Shown here: positions 28,201-43,200 of the stretch, piece by piece | How positions within the stretch are numbered: position 1 is the stretch's first letter | How the letters are laid out: each line of letters opens with the position of its first letter | Program-made: the position numbers and the translations under genes | Source: Brachypodius melanocephalos | Lineage: Eukaryota > Chordata > Aves > Passeriformes > Pycnonotidae | DNA length: 64,000 bases | NCBI GenBank assembly: GCA_013398615.1 | Contig: VZSR01003806.1 | Coordinates: 15,894,681 to 15,958,680, forward strand | Direction: 5' to 3' | Notes under the pieces: model-generated | The model's input: the letters and a program-made list of their open reading frames with translations, nothing else | Database searches by the model: none | What the model was told of the DNA's origin: nothing

Positions 28201-31200
28201 CAATAAAATCTTGGGCTGGGATTTTTCCCTGCAGGAGTGTGAAAAGAAACATTGACTGATTGCAAAGCACCTCCATACTGTAATGGAGTTACACAACCTG
28301 TAATCTTTCTATTATTCAGTCTGTCACTGTAGGACCGGCCCATTTGGAGGCTACAAAGCATTTAGATGCTGACAGCTGTATGAGGCTGTAAGGGACGTGG
28401 TTGGCCATTGTGTTCATAGAGGGCAGTGAGATAAGAATAGCTCCCAATCTTCAGTGCCTGCCACATTCACTTGAGGTTTTGGACACCTCTGTGCATCTTG
28501 TGGACAAGTAGCTGTGTTCAAAAAGCGAGGGGCACAAGGGCAATGCTTATCTTAGTTCTTCTTTTTCCCTTGAGAAACTGGTGTACAATACAGGCCAAGA
28601 GAGTGTCAACTGATAAAAGTCAGACAAATGCAAAGTGTCCTCTGGGTTTGACATCGAGGAGCCTGCCATCCAAGAGGAGCTGGACACTGTCTGACACACC
28701 ATGAATATATTAATGTCCCCAATGTGCCCTTCCACTGTACCCTCCTCTTGGTCTCTTACTATGCATAGGATAACCCTTCCTCTTCTATTTTTTTTTCAAT
28801 ACTTCAACAAGTCGTAATAGACTTCTAGAAAAATTTTGTAGTATGTTTGTTAGGCACATGCAAGTTTTTGTTTGAGTATTCAGTGTTACTCGTTTTGCAG
28901 CTTCTTAAGTACATTCCAGCAGTACATTAAGCTGAGACTTGTTTTCAGATTTCTTCCTCAGGGTGAAGCAGTGGAGATTTTTAGCACATCCAAAAGAACA
29001 CATAAGTGCAGCCTTGAGTTGAAAATGTTTCTTATGCTGCAGCATAACTGCTTGTCACAGACACTGGAGGTGCTGCAGTGTAAATAGGTAGGGCTGAAAC
29101 AGGGGATGCAGGAACATTCCCAGCTATTTCCTGCTACCTCTGCATCACTCTGTCTTGTGTGTAGGAATGTTGCAATGGCTGCACTGTGAACTGGGCTGAA
29201 AATCTGATGTGAAAGAAAAACAAGTTGGAGAAGGAGGGAAGAAGTGGTTGTAATGGACATCAGAACAACAGGATGGAAGTGCAGGGGGATGGAAAGAGCA
29301 ACAGCCATGCTTGTGATCTGGCACTGCTGCAGGCCTGGAGTTTTGCAGTGGTGTAGGGAGCCAAAGCACTCAGGTGGTTGTAGAGAAGAAAAAACTTGCC
29401 TGTGGGAGAAACAAGAGGGAGTATTTATTCCTGCTTCCTTCTCATATTTCTGCTCTGTCCAGTTTCCCATTAGTCTGGGGACCCTCCCATAGCAAACTCT
29501 CAATCTCTCCATTGCAATAATGTACTGGGACAAATTTGTCTTATTAGTGTGCTTCATATGTATAACACTGCTGTGATGAGGACTCTCTAGTGGTACTGTT
29601 ACTTGTTTATGCAAATGAATAAATAGATTAAATTTGCTTGGCTTTTTTTTTTTCCCAAGAAAAGAAGACAAAACATTTCCTTCTCGAAACTTTGTGCTAT
29701 AGAACATTTTTGGTGCACAGTTATTTAGTGGTGGGTGGACAGACATTCTAGGGCTGAGAGTGTGGTGCACAATGAGAGCATTTTACTTTGAATAGGCAGA
29801 CTAGGGTCTATACATGGAGAAAGAATTATTGTTACCATACTAATACAGTATGCATGACTTTGTTTAAAGGAAGTGCTGTTGCCCTTCTGCTGAGCAATTC
29901 AAATTTCAAACCTTTGTAATTAGTTTCTTATCAGAAAATGAATCACTGTCACTAGCCAAGGTACCTTCTGAGCATGACCTGTATAAACCTGTCACTGAGC
30001 AGTATTCATCAGAACTCCATTAGATCCTGATAAAGGTATCAGCTTGAATGTCAAAGGCACTACCAGGATGAAGTATTTAAAGAAACCATCTTACCCTGAA
30101 GTAGTGACACTGCTGCATAAGATGATGGGAGTATTTTTTTCCCCTGCAAAAGATTCATGGCTCTTGGATTTAATAGTCAAAAATTGGTTTTGCTGAACCT
30201 TCCTTTTATTGCTCCTTGTGAAGCAGCATTTGCTAATTTAGAAATGCTTCTTTTGGCCAAGATGAGTGAGGATAGATTTGATGACAGGCCCCTCATATGA
30301 GGAAGGTGCTTAGGACTTTTTTATGGGGAGAAGCCACAAGCCATGGATGCTTTTCTCCCTCCTGTTTGCCAGAGAGCTGGGGAAACAACTTAGAAAAAAA
30401 AATAAATCAGCATACCAAATATTTTTAAACTGTGCTGCATATCTTATACAACAGGTTAGGGTATTAGCTTAAATATGGGATCAACATCTATACATTTAGG
30501 GTGGATTTTTACAAAATTTACAGGAATTTGTTTTCCTGTTTTTAGATGTATTCAAGGAAGACATCTGTAATACAGGTGTATGTGTGCCATAGTATAAAGA
30601 CAGTGTAAGTATAAAGATCATAGATTGTAATGTTAAAAGGTTCGGGTCAAAGTGAGTGTGAGTTTTTAGTGTTCAAAACATTTTAAGATAAATTTTGGCT
30701 CTTGTTTTGTGCCAGTATTGGAGTTCTGAAGTGTTATATTGTGTTGTACCTTGTTCAGCTCAGTATTGATCTGTTAGTTAACCAAGAGACATAAAGATAT
30801 CATAGCTGGAAAGTGAAATTTTGCTATTTCACCTTAAAATAAGGAATACATGTGAACTGGCAATACTGATTTATAAATGAACACCCACCAATAATTGCAA
30901 TCACTTCATCTCCCTGAGAAATCTTTAAATCGGCTCTAATTCAGACAGGAATTATTTAGTGAAAATCCCGCAGCTTCTGTTAAAGTAGGAGGTCAGAAGA
31001 AGAAAACGCAAGGATCACTTCTGGAATATAAATGCATTAATTAGCAGTTTTGTCATGTGTTTTGGAAGTTTTGGTTGCATTCTTCTTCAATAGTCTTTTC
31101 CTTGTGTAAATTAGTCCCAGAGGCTTCACATCCCTCGTAGATTCATGGTTCTTAGGGCTGGGCTGGTAATTTGTCCAACTGCTCCCAGAACAATGTTTGA

Positions 31201-34200
31201 ACTTGAACTCATTTGCTTCCCTAGATTTGATCATGCCAGTTACTTTTTTTCTTTTGCATTTTGTTTTTTTGTGTGTCTGGACCTTTGATACCTTTTCCCA
31301 TATAGTTATGAATGACAACTACAAAATGGTATCAATCAAAATGTTACCTGTTTTTCCAGCTTCTGGGTCATGGTCAGGTAAATCACTGAATGGATCAGGC
31401 TGGAAGGCTCAAGCTGTCCCAGAGCATATGGCACAGGATTGCATTCAGGCATTTCTGGAATATCTCCAGTGAGGGAGACTTCACAGGCTCTGTGGATAGT
31501 GTGTTCCAGTGCTCAGTCACAGCACAGAAAAGTTCTTCCTCATGTGCTTCTTCAAGGTGGAACTTCCTGTGCATCAGATTCTGCCTGTTCGCTCTTGTCT
31601 TAATGCTTGGCACCATCAAAAAGGTGCCCTCCCGTGGGTGGAATTCACTGACACCAGAGCACAGTCAGCATTTTGCACAAGACACTCCCTACCGTGAAGA
31701 ATGAGCTGGTACAACTCTGGAACCATTTATATCCACTTGCATTCTGATCACCAGCTTGCACTGGACATCCTTACAACTGGTTACTTCTGAGAAAAGTAAT
31801 TGAAATGTATTAAAAGGATATTAAAAGGTGCTTGGTCAATTATAGAAAGTAAGATAATGTTTCAAAGTAATTTTCCATGCTTAGCCAGAGGATTTAATTA
31901 TGTTTTTAGACCACTTTGGTTGATACAATTTTTATTAGATAGTGCTTATTGTATATGAAAACCAAAATAGCTGCATTGAAACAGATGGGTGTTTGACTTC
32001 AAGGTATGTCTTTGATGTGGGGATTACTGGGCAGAAACCTGGGACTGGAGCTGGGACCAGACAGCTGTAATGGCTCTTTCTATAAAAAACGGTAAGTACT
32101 AGACACGCCCAGCAGAAGACAGCAACACCTACAAGAAGGGAGCCCTTCCATGGGAGTCTGCAACACGCAGAAATATCTGCAGCTCAGGAAGATTGACAAG
32201 CCATCATGCTGCTCAGGGTAACAAACACTGTTTACATAAATCCCCTTGCAATCATCATGTCTCATTTAATTGACATCCTACTACTTTGTTCTTCTTTAAA
32301 AGCTTTATTTGATTGACTCTTCTGGAAAACACTGCCTTACCAACATAGCACAGGCAAAGCAAGTTTCTGCAGCAGCTGTTCTCAGGAGTGGACATTGGCC
32401 ATTTGAAGCCCTGGCCCACTGTCAGCTCTGCCCTGTTTTGCAGCAGGACTTTCTGATTCTTATTCTGTTGTGTATTCCTGCCCACAGAGTGCGTGGTTAT
32501 GAAGTTCTGTGTGTCACGCACACATCAGAACTGTATCGTGTTACAGGAAAACCCAACGTTGGCAAACAGTGTTCACAGTTTGGGCTTTAAGCATATCTCA
32601 AAGACATCTGTGTATGGGAAAAATAAAAATAGCCACACCAGAAAGAACATGGAAAAATTCCCTAAAGAGTGATTGTAAAACAAAATGATCCCACCTAGAA
32701 ATACCCTGTGCACCTTGCACAGAAATTCACCCTGATTTTTAAGTCCTGCTAACACTGGAGGTGGTTTGGGGAAAAATTCTGGTGTCACTGGATGATCTGT
32801 AGTGGTCTGACTACATAGAGAGGACTGGTACATGGCTGGGGCTGTGTAGACACAGCAGGATTCTGGGATTGCCTGCACATCCCTGGGCACTGCAGGTGGC
32901 AGTGGTGCAGTCTGTGCTTGGTGATACTGAGCACCTTCATACCTTTCCCAGTGCAGGCCTGCATCATAGACATTACAAGGAATAACATGGATGGCCTCTT
33001 GTTTTTGGTAAAATACAGCCTCATTCTGTGGATAATTTTGGTGTATAACTTTTCAGTTCATTTTGTAACAGTTTTGTTCTGTTTAAGCATACTACTTTGT
33101 GTATTTTCTAGACCTAGTGATCAAGCCAAATATGCAAAAAAAAAACCTTTGTGAAAGATGTCACAATTCTCATCTGTTAATGTCTCACAGCAAAACCTCT
33201 CAAATGTCAATTCACCTGTAGCCCTGATTTTGCTGATTTTTCTCTAAGTATCTGTTCATCATTATTTTCAGTACAACACAATTCTTCTTTTCTTGTGTTG
33301 GAGTAACCCTCAGAGATTTTCATCATGCTACTCACAACTGACATAATGAGGTTAATTTTATTGAGTGTATTTGATTCCCTGTACCCCAGTGTTCATGATT
33401 CATCATTTCTTTTGTGAGTGAACAGTGAGATAATGAGATAGCAGGTTGACAAGGGCAGAAATACATTCAGGTTTAAAACGACGGATGTGCCTTGTGAGCA
33501 AGTTCAGCCAAGTAGGATGTCAGTCTGTTCCATGGGGATTGCCAGGTCAAAGCTGACTCAGAATTAGTATTTATGAATACTCCATCAAAATACAAGCAGG
33601 AATAATGATAAATGTCTCATTAACACACACACCAACTGATATATTCCACTACCCAGTATCTACACACCAAAGCTGAGAAGAACAATATGAAATTTCAGTA
33701 TCAGAATTATGGCTGCCTACTGTGCTGCAGTGCAAGTTCTTCATATTGGATAATAAAAATACATGTTTTATACTGTGTGGACATGATGAACTTTGCAATG
33801 TTCTGACTTGTCCATTTCCTCGGTTTTAAGAATTGGGGTTTTTTAAGTGTTAAATGTCATAGATGTTTTCGAACAGCTTAGGAAGTTAAACTTTTAAAAG
33901 ACATGTGTAGGCTTTGAAGTGATGGTAATTACTGTAAATTTGTGGTAGTTACACTTCATGTCTGGGGGAAATGTAGGAAAATATTTAAAGTTGAACAGTT
34001 TTTAAAATAATTCTGTTGAAATCAAAGGAGTTTGATGTCCAGGTGCATTTGAAATGCCTACACTATGACTACTGCATCTTTAGACACCTAATTATCTTCA
34101 AATCTCTGCCCTTTGTACTGTGTTTATGTGCAAAAAAACCCCCCACTTGGCAGTGTTAACAATTGGACTTGATGATCTTAGGAGACTTTTCCATCTTAAA

Positions 34201-37200
34201 TGATTCTATGATTATAAAAACTGTGCCACTTGTCACTAGTGTTGTGTTTCTCACCTGGATGTGTTTATGTGAGCATTGCAGAAATATTAGGAGAAATTTG
34301 TATTTTCAACCAACATTTTTATATAATAAAAAGTGTGTATGAGACCAGACATTACATTCTGCTATTCTAGTTGGTGTGACATTTTTAATCTGGTTACTAC
34401 CTACTGCATTGTGTACATTTTCAGTGTAAAGAAGATGATGTGAGTGGCTGTGCAGCAGGCATTGTGTGTTTCTCAGCTTTTGCTGGACTTTTTGATGTTA
34501 TGAATCATGGAGACAGGTCTGGCCACATTAAATGAAGATTGGTCCCATTTGGCTTGGAATCTGAAGTACTTACTAGTTTATTTAATAAAGATGTTGACTG
34601 CCTTTTGTTACGTACAGGTGTAGGAGATGTGGCACGTTCAGCCTCTGGCTCGAGAGGCTCTCCTGGGTTGGAGACAAGCACGTTCTTGCTCTCCAGCACC
34701 CCAGGCTGTGTCTACATTACAGCTGACAAGGGCTGGGAACAGGAAGGTGTGTGAGCCACGGTTCCTGATCACAGGCTTGCCCCATGGCACACTGCAGACT
34801 GCCCCTGCTGTGTGCCCGGGGCCTGGCAGAGTATTGAACTGCCAGACAGGCTTAGACAGAGTCCCTTGGGCTGTGCCCGGGGTTGCACTTGTATTTCACT
34901 GTCTGAATATAGAGTAAGTCTGATCCAGAGGGCAGCCTTTGGGTGACCCCGGCATGCAACGTGGAAATAGCCGACGTCTCAGAGCATAGACAGCTCTCTA
35001 AGCTGCAGAGTTAGGTCGAAGGTACATGGCTGTGAAGGAGAGGGAGAGAGAGCAATTTCAGCTGAGGAAACATCCATGACCTTGACATGCCCCAGCCATG
35101 ATTTTACAGCTCTCCACTGGTGCTAATCCATGCTGGCTCAGACCCCAGCTGGGATCAGACAGGTCAGCCCCTGCTTAGAGATTTCTGACTGGAGAACAGA
35201 AGCAGAGCTCAAAACAGAAGGAAGAGAATGAAAGGTTTTAGGATTAGGCTGAGAATTGATTACATTTGTCTTGGCAGTAGCAATACCACACGCACATGCA
35301 GTGTTGGGAGCTGCTTCCTGGTGCTGCCACACAAAGTGCTCATGGAGCAGCATCCAGGCTGTGCATCGGAGTATTCACTCAACTCACAAGTCTCAGCATG
35401 GCTCTGGAGCCAGTCCCAGAGCTGCTACTGGTCTCATGGGGCAGTTTATCATGTCTTCTATTTAATCTTACTTTGGGCAGGCTGAGAACCTGATGACAAG
35501 AATGTCCCATGCATGATTTAGCTCCTGCAGATGGTCAGGACATGCCTGTCTTAATTTCTGGCATGTACAGGCCAGAGGGAGAAAAAGCAAGGAATTTGAT
35601 GGGCATGGTAGAGTAGTTGCAAGGAACACCCTCCTGGTACTCTGCAATGCACTGTGAGAGTCACAGCAGGTAAACAGTGTTTTATCTGTGAGGACACAGG
35701 GTTGTGTTTGCTTTATGGGTCTCCTTAGGGCTAAATGGGAAGAATGTTCATCTACTTCTTGAAAGCTGCTTGTTGCAGCAGTTTGCGACATTTGTGGAGC
35801 TACATTATTGATTTTATTTGCTTAGGAGAAAAGATAAACAGAAAAATATTAATTTGTACACCTGGGCATGCCTTGGACATCAGGACATTAAGGCATTAAA
35901 GCTCAAAGTGACTGAGGAGCAGAAGATAGTTCACTATTTACGTCCAGCTGGAGAGCTGTGTTTACTCCTGTATTACATAAGTGCTTTTTTCAGACAATTT
36001 CTGTATTTTTCCATGCATCGCTGAAAGTGCTTCCAGTTATTCCAGTAAACATGGGTGTGTAGGAAGAAGGGGAGTAATCACTTTTGAAATGGTTGAAAAT
36101 AATGCAGTTATAGCCCTGTAATTAGATGCTTCAGGATGTGACTATTTATTTCACGGTTCTGGTTGCTAAAGATCTATCCTGCAGTGATCAGCCAGTGGTG
36201 GTTCTTGGGCTTCAAACAGAAATATTCAGGAAGGGAAATGTGGGGGTAACTACAGATTGAATTTATTCACAGCGATAAACTGCTCTCTAGGGTGAGTGAC
36301 ATGTTTAGCTCTGGAAAAATAAGGAATGAGGTAGCCAGTTATCACAATGAAACAACCATTTCAATGGTTCTTTGGAATGCAGATGCTTTCGGACAAAGTT
36401 TTGCTCTCAAATGTCCTCCCCACTACTAGAGAGCTGGGTTTTTTTAATAGCATTGTCGTTGTTTCCTGGAACAGAGAAAGGAGCATTTGATTATGTTTAT
36501 ATTGTATTATATCATTCAAGAGCTCCATTGTGCTTAACTGTGCAACAAATGGATTAAGAGAAGCTCTCGTCCTCAGACAGCTGAAGAAGATGAACAACAA
36601 AGAGGAGGAAGGGACACAATACATACATATAGTACTGTGATATTTACTTTATGTTTTCAAAGGCAAATAAAGTGAGAGGCATCTCTCAGCCAAATGATCC
36701 ATTTAAGGACACATTTTCCTGTAATGTTACAACACATTTGGGTGTTGAGGAGAGACACTCACTGAGTGAGGTGGCCTCAGAAAGATGCATAGAGAGCATT
36801 CAGGGCATGGAGCACAAGAGTCAACATCTCCACCGGGTCTCCAGGACCATTTTGTTTGTTTTGAACATGTTTTAGGACACAGGCAGCCTTTCCTGCGCTC
36901 ACTTCAGAGCGAGGTGGTCATTCTGTAGAATGTAGTATGACTGCACTGCTGTTAATACCCCCAGGGAAGAGGAGCTGGGCATGGACAGGATGTGGGCACA
37001 GACATCATGTGGCATTGAGTCAGCCCGTCCTGTCCCTTCTGTGGCCTGCGCTCACCTCGCGCCGGAGCCACCACGGCCCAAGCGCTATAATAAGCACTTC
37101 AGGCAGAGTCTGGCTTCCCCCATTTAGTCTCCCTCCACTTCTGGTCTGTAAATATTTGTCCTGTCCACATCTATTGTTGGCACAGAGACATGAGTAGAAA

Positions 37201-40200
37201 GTTCTCTTAAGCCTTTGCGTGCATATTTGGATTAGGGCCAGTGAAAGTTAAACCTGATCGTCTTAGCCTCTCACTACCCCTGCTCCTTCTTTTTTTTTTC
37301 GGTAGTAAATGATGACTCTCCTCGAGATGGGCCAGATTTTCCTGGGGGCAGGTTGGCATTCCCCCAAGGCATACACATTTAATGGCATGTGTGGTGCAAG
37401 TAAACAGCAGAATAGAGGGGTTTTGTTCTTTTTGTGCCCACTATCTAATTTGTTCCTTGACGCTTTCCCCACCCACAGGGGGAAGGATGGCTGTCTCTCT
37501 ATACAAGCCAGAGTTTGATTTATTTATTTATTGCCTTCCTTCCTCAAGCTGCCTGTAGCAGGCACACTGAGTTTCCAAATATGAAGGTGTTAATACAAGT
37601 ATCGCTTACTGCCCCTCCTGTAACATCCATGCCACTGTTACCCAAAATGAGAAATGCAATTTGGATGAGTCAGGGAGTCTGCCCTGACTCAGACTAACTA
37701 ATGTAGGAGTGTCTCAGGGTCATGCATATTTCTATTAATAGGGTCAAACTTGAGCAGGGAGCTCTGGTTTGATTTACCTATATTTAGCAGTCACACCAAT
37801 GCAGCAAACCCAGCCAAAATAAACCTGGCTCAATTTTCTTTGAGTTTGTGATAAAACAAAATAAAATACAGTCATTATCTTAAGGTAATGAAACGTTCGT
37901 TTTGTTCCATGCTCAGCCAACACTAATTTTTATGTCATGTTCTGCTGTTGCAGTAAAAAGTGTCGAAACCAAACTATTTTTGTGTCTCATACACATCTCT
38001 CTTTTCCTTCACACAAATTAAACTACAAAGATCTCTCTTGTATTCTGATCCTTTCAAAGTGTATATGCAAGGGCACTGAGAGAAACTCTATCATTTCTCC
38101 TTCCTACCATCTCAGTAGACTCTTGGTACAAGGACAAATGAAGAAAATGTTTCTTACTGTTCAGAACAAGTTGTGGGCAGATATTCTCACTGTATCTTTT
38201 GTAATCCCACCAAGGTTTATTAGTCCTGAGTCTAGCAAAGTAATTCTATATTAGAAAATCCTTGTGGTGCAAGGTTTAGAATGTGTTTATTTTCTGGCTT
38301 CCAGGAAGGCAAATTGTCTTTAAATACAGTGAGTGAGAGAAAAAAAATAGCAAGAAATTGAATAGACTATCTAGGGAGCTAGGGAAACTGTTTAGGAGAG
38401 TAGAAAATACCTACAGCAGACTGTGTGGTGGGAAAACCCTGTATCCCAAGTCTCATATCTCTGGAATGGCTCGGTGAGAATTTCTCCTCAGCTGGTAGGA
38501 GCTCACATTGCTCTATTGACCTTTTTGGGGTTCAATTGATTTACCACAGCTTGAAATCTGACCTTTTGTGTCCAGATAGCAAGGTGGCATAGAACTTCTG
38601 TGTCCAGATAGCAAGGTGGAAGAGAGCAGAGCAACACTTCTAATCTCCACAAAGGCTTCTGAACCAGATAAAGAAGCAGAGCCCCTGCTTTGCATTCTGT
38701 AACACTTTAGCAGAGCCAACAGGATGTGAAGCTGCTCTGAACAAGATCAGAACAAGGGTTACATGTTCCTGTAACCTTAAAAATACAGTTGACACTGATT
38801 TGTGTTCTCTTCTGAGCTGAAAGGATTGAGATGTAAGCAACCAGATGGAGACGTGGCCCGAGGCACTCAGTCTAGTAGCACTATCACCACAAAGACAGAA
38901 ATAAAGATCATATCTGGGCACCAGCCTAAAAAGGTTGTATGGGCTGTTAAATCAATTAGGGATCAGATAACATGTTCTCCCAGTCACTGGGATGGACTCT
39001 GTCTGCCTTAGAGTAAAAACATTATTGTGCCATAACTAGAAATGCTCACTGTCAGCTTCATGTCATGTGTGAATCTCCGTATCCTTTTAATGTCTGTGCA
39101 AAGCATTAGACCCCAATAAAACCCCAACAAAATTCTGTAGTTTAAATCTCCCTCCCCTTTTTATTAAGCAATACCAAGAGTCAACATAGATCTTGAAGCT
39201 CACCCAGAGGAAGTTTGGTATTTGGTTTGAACATGCACAGTGCATCCCTAAAATTCAAACTAGATGTGGAGGCCAAGACAAATGTATTTTGTCTTAAAGC
39301 TCTTTGTTACATGACAGCCAGATGTAAGTGCTCTCAGCCTGTGAAATATTTGTGGCAGAAATAGTCTTTGCAGCATGGCAAATGACCTTTCTGTGTTTTG
39401 TTGTTTGGGGTTTTTTCACTGCTAGGGCTTCACCTCCAGCCATTATTGGATTACTAGGCAGAGAACATGACACAAAGCTCAAGCTGATGTGAGAAAATAG
39501 AATTGTATGTATCCAGACATGCACCAGCTCTGAAGAATTGATACCGCTCATGTGTTTGTTGGGTGTAGATATGATCCACCTTCAGGCTGCACTACAACAG
39601 TAAGTGTATCACTGCACAAGATCACAGGGCCCCCTGTGATCTTCCTTGCTGGTATGATTCTGTAATTTCCTCTTCCTTTGCATCCTTCCAGTCTTACTTG
39701 CAGAAGGAAGACTTAAAAAAAAAAAAAAAGAAAAAGAAAATATGCTATTGTTGGATTTCTGGTCAACAGTATCCTGGAAAAAGCAGCATTGGCTCTTCCC
39801 CTGAAAAAGTTGCTAAAAGATGATGTCATCTGGCAGTAGGGACCAAAACAAGACAGGGTATTGCAGCAGCTAAAAATGACAATCTGCAATGCACCAATAT
39901 TTAGGTTTCATGATCCTACAAAGTAGTTTGGGAAAAGAGATGCAAGTAAACACTGCTGGAGTTCTGGCTGCTTGCAGGGTGCACTGTGCCTGTATTAAAC
40001 ACGTAATTTGGTGTAAGAGGTAGAAAAATATTACACCTGAACAGAAGCAGACTGTTACATTTGCTCCAAAAATTACTTCTCTGCTTAATGCAGTGTTGCA
40101 ATCCAAATGTGTGTGGTTTATAGATCACCACTTCTTTTTTTTTCTTTTCTTTTTTTTTTTTTTTCTGAAGCATGCTACTTTCTTTTAAACCTTTGAGAAA

Positions 40201-43200
40201 CACTGATGGAAGATGTATTTGTGAAACTGTTTAGCAAAATGTTAATTTGAGATTTTCTGTCTAGGAGTCTGGTGTCATAATCTCCAGAGTCAGATGATCA
40301 AATTTTTGCAGGAAGGCTGTGTTGTGGAAGTCACCTTATTACTAAGGGCAGATCACAGAAGGGCTCACTGGGTCATTTGTAAGCTGTGCAAAAATTTATG
40401 TGCAGGTTGGGTTTTTTTTCTTGGAGAGTTGGCTGCTGAATAGCAACCCTACTGGGCTTTGAAATATGTGATCACCTCTCCAAGAAGGCTGTGAACAGCA
40501 AGTAAAAAAGTGAGGATCCGTAAGGACAGAAGGCAGTATTTAATCCTCCTGCTAGAAGGCAAACACTGGGGCACACAGTGCACAGGCAAGGCAGATGATG
40601 TTGTGACTGAGAAGAGCAAAGCACACAAAATTACAGAAATATGTATAGATCAAGAATTGAATTACCAGAATTGCTATGGCTGTCTTAGACTTTTGATACA
40701 GTAAATATTACAATAGCTGTAATTTTCCATTTTATTTCCTTTTTTCTTGGCAAGTGTTTTATGACATGAACAGCCAGAATACTTACAAATGTGATGAATG
40801 ATTTCCAATGACCCAGTATCCTGGGTGATTGCTGCCCTTGTGAGCAGGATCACTGAAACTCCCTGTGCAGGCAGCCAGTAAATCAGCAGATCCATGTGTA
40901 AGCATTAAAATGGTTCCCAAAGTGGAGAGAAATTACTTGCTGCAAGCTTTTTTCTTTTTTTTTTTTTCTTCCTGTGCAAAATGGGAAAATGGAAGCAGCA
41001 ACTTAAATGAATTGAATGTTTACATGTTCCAACGTTAGATTTTATGGATTACAGACTGATATGGATTACAGCCATGTTATCTGGTCAGGGAAGATCTGTT
41101 CAATTATTTTTAAAAGCAATGTAGAATATTCAAGTGTCTAGGTGAATGATTATTTTAGGCCAGATTACTGTATCCCTCTCACATGTCTCAGCTTCTTTAA
41201 TCCAAATTTTAGCTCAGTTCTGCCTTCTTTTGTCTGGTTTGGCTGTATGGATACTTGGATTTTATCTGATATGCCTTCCCTTCAGCAAGCTTCTTGTGAA
41301 TTTAAACTTTTTTGTTTTCCTTTTATGTTTGCTCCTTAATAACTCTGGTGTCCTTTACCTTGGATGTAGCTAAGCAATACTTGGTGTTACGTAATTAGAA
41401 AGGTGGTGATGCTCAAGAACTCCTTAGACCTCATTGAAGCTGAATTTTAAATACATTTAAATACTAGTAATCGGAAAATCAAGCAATGAAGTCTTCCTAG
41501 AATGTAACATTTCAGATGAACATAAGCCTTTTCTTTTTATTATTTTCTAAAGCAAAATGTTTCATTCCATTCAACTCTGAAGTGTATTTTCTCTGAAGTT
41601 TTGAAATTGAACAGGACATTGATTATTTTTTTCCACAGAAAAACAACCTTGGATACTGTGGTTTCAATGTGCTTGTCATTTGATTGCTAGGAACAGATTT
41701 TTATTGACTTCACAGAGTAAGTTGCTCATATAGATGCTACTTTTTCAGTTACACATGCTGTGAATATAAAAGATAGTGTGACCTGGGATAGAGCACAGTC
41801 TGGTCTACAGCAGTCCCTGTGAGTTATGCAATGTATGCACCATCTCAGTCTTTGCTTTTACAGATTATAATATTACACATTTCACTGCAGAGTCTGGAAT
41901 CTTCAGGCTTTTCGTTGTTGGCATAATAATACATTTGTTTATGTAGTGCTTTGCTCTTTTGTCCACACTCAACTTATGTTGCTCTCCACTCTGTTGTGCT
42001 GTTGAGGTATTTTTGGCAATGTTTATCTCTGTTGTTTGTGTCTATGGACTGACTGCTATTTCTATTTGTAGTATCTAAACTGGCTTAATTTACAGTGTCT
42101 TTTGTTTGCCACAGTCCTGAGTGTGCAAACACTTCTGCTTTTGGGAAAAGTTTATAGTCTGTGCAGTCCGTCCTCAAACTCCCACTAAAGGCAGTGAGGG
42201 CAATGCAGGGACAAACCCTACACATCAGGCACTGCTGATCTAACAAGTCTTGGGAGCAAGGATTGGTTGCCCAGAAAGGTTGTGGTGTCCCCATCCCTGG
42301 CATTGTTCCAGGCCAGGTTGAATGGGGCTTGGAGGAGCCTGGGCTAGTGAGAGGTGCCCATAGCAGAGGGATTGGAATGACATGATCTGTCTAAGGCCCC
42401 TTCCAACACAAACCATTCTTTGATTCCATAAGTCTGTGAACTGGGATCCAGATCTTTACCCATGCCACTGACCTCCCTAATTACTACTTGTTTAGTTTTC
42501 TCCTAACTCCATTGTTCTCTATTTCCAGCTACCAGAGAGATTCAAGGAGCGAGCATAGAGGGTGATCCCATTGAGTGTTTTGCTGTCTGATGATGAGAAT
42601 ACTATCAGAAAAGGTGAAGAACATGAGTTTAAATTTAGGGTTAAGGTGGAGTTGAACTCATAGTGCCTTGATAAGTGTTTATAATAGGAAAGGTGGGCGG
42701 TGGTACTGTCTCTCCTGACCACCCTCTCCTGACCTTTCTCAGTCTTTTCTGTCTGTCCATAAAACTGGATTCAAAGTTCTACATCCAAAATTAATGATGA
42801 TGCTAAATTTTAGACAGATACTAAAATTGAGGTTCATCTTTGTACTTACTGTGTCCTGCTACCTATCAGCTGCACTTCACTTGCTGCACAGACTTTCTGT
42901 ATCTCACCTTCTGGAAGTGCCTGCTTGTCCCTATTGTCTCTGAAAGAAACTTCTGATTCTTTTGCTGTCTCTCACTTCAGTAAAATGCTAGAGGAAAGTC
43001 CCTAATGGGTGATATCCCTCTTCTTACCTCTTTCCCTGAGAAGTGGCCCCTAAGATGTTTATTTTGCATTGCTGGTTCTTCATTACCCAAGACATGAGTG
43101 GCTTATTAAGGAGATGAAAACAGATACATGCACTTGGATATTCCTATTGTTCTTCAGAGAAACGACTGTAATGTCCAGCAGAGCAATGCCTGAGACCCAT

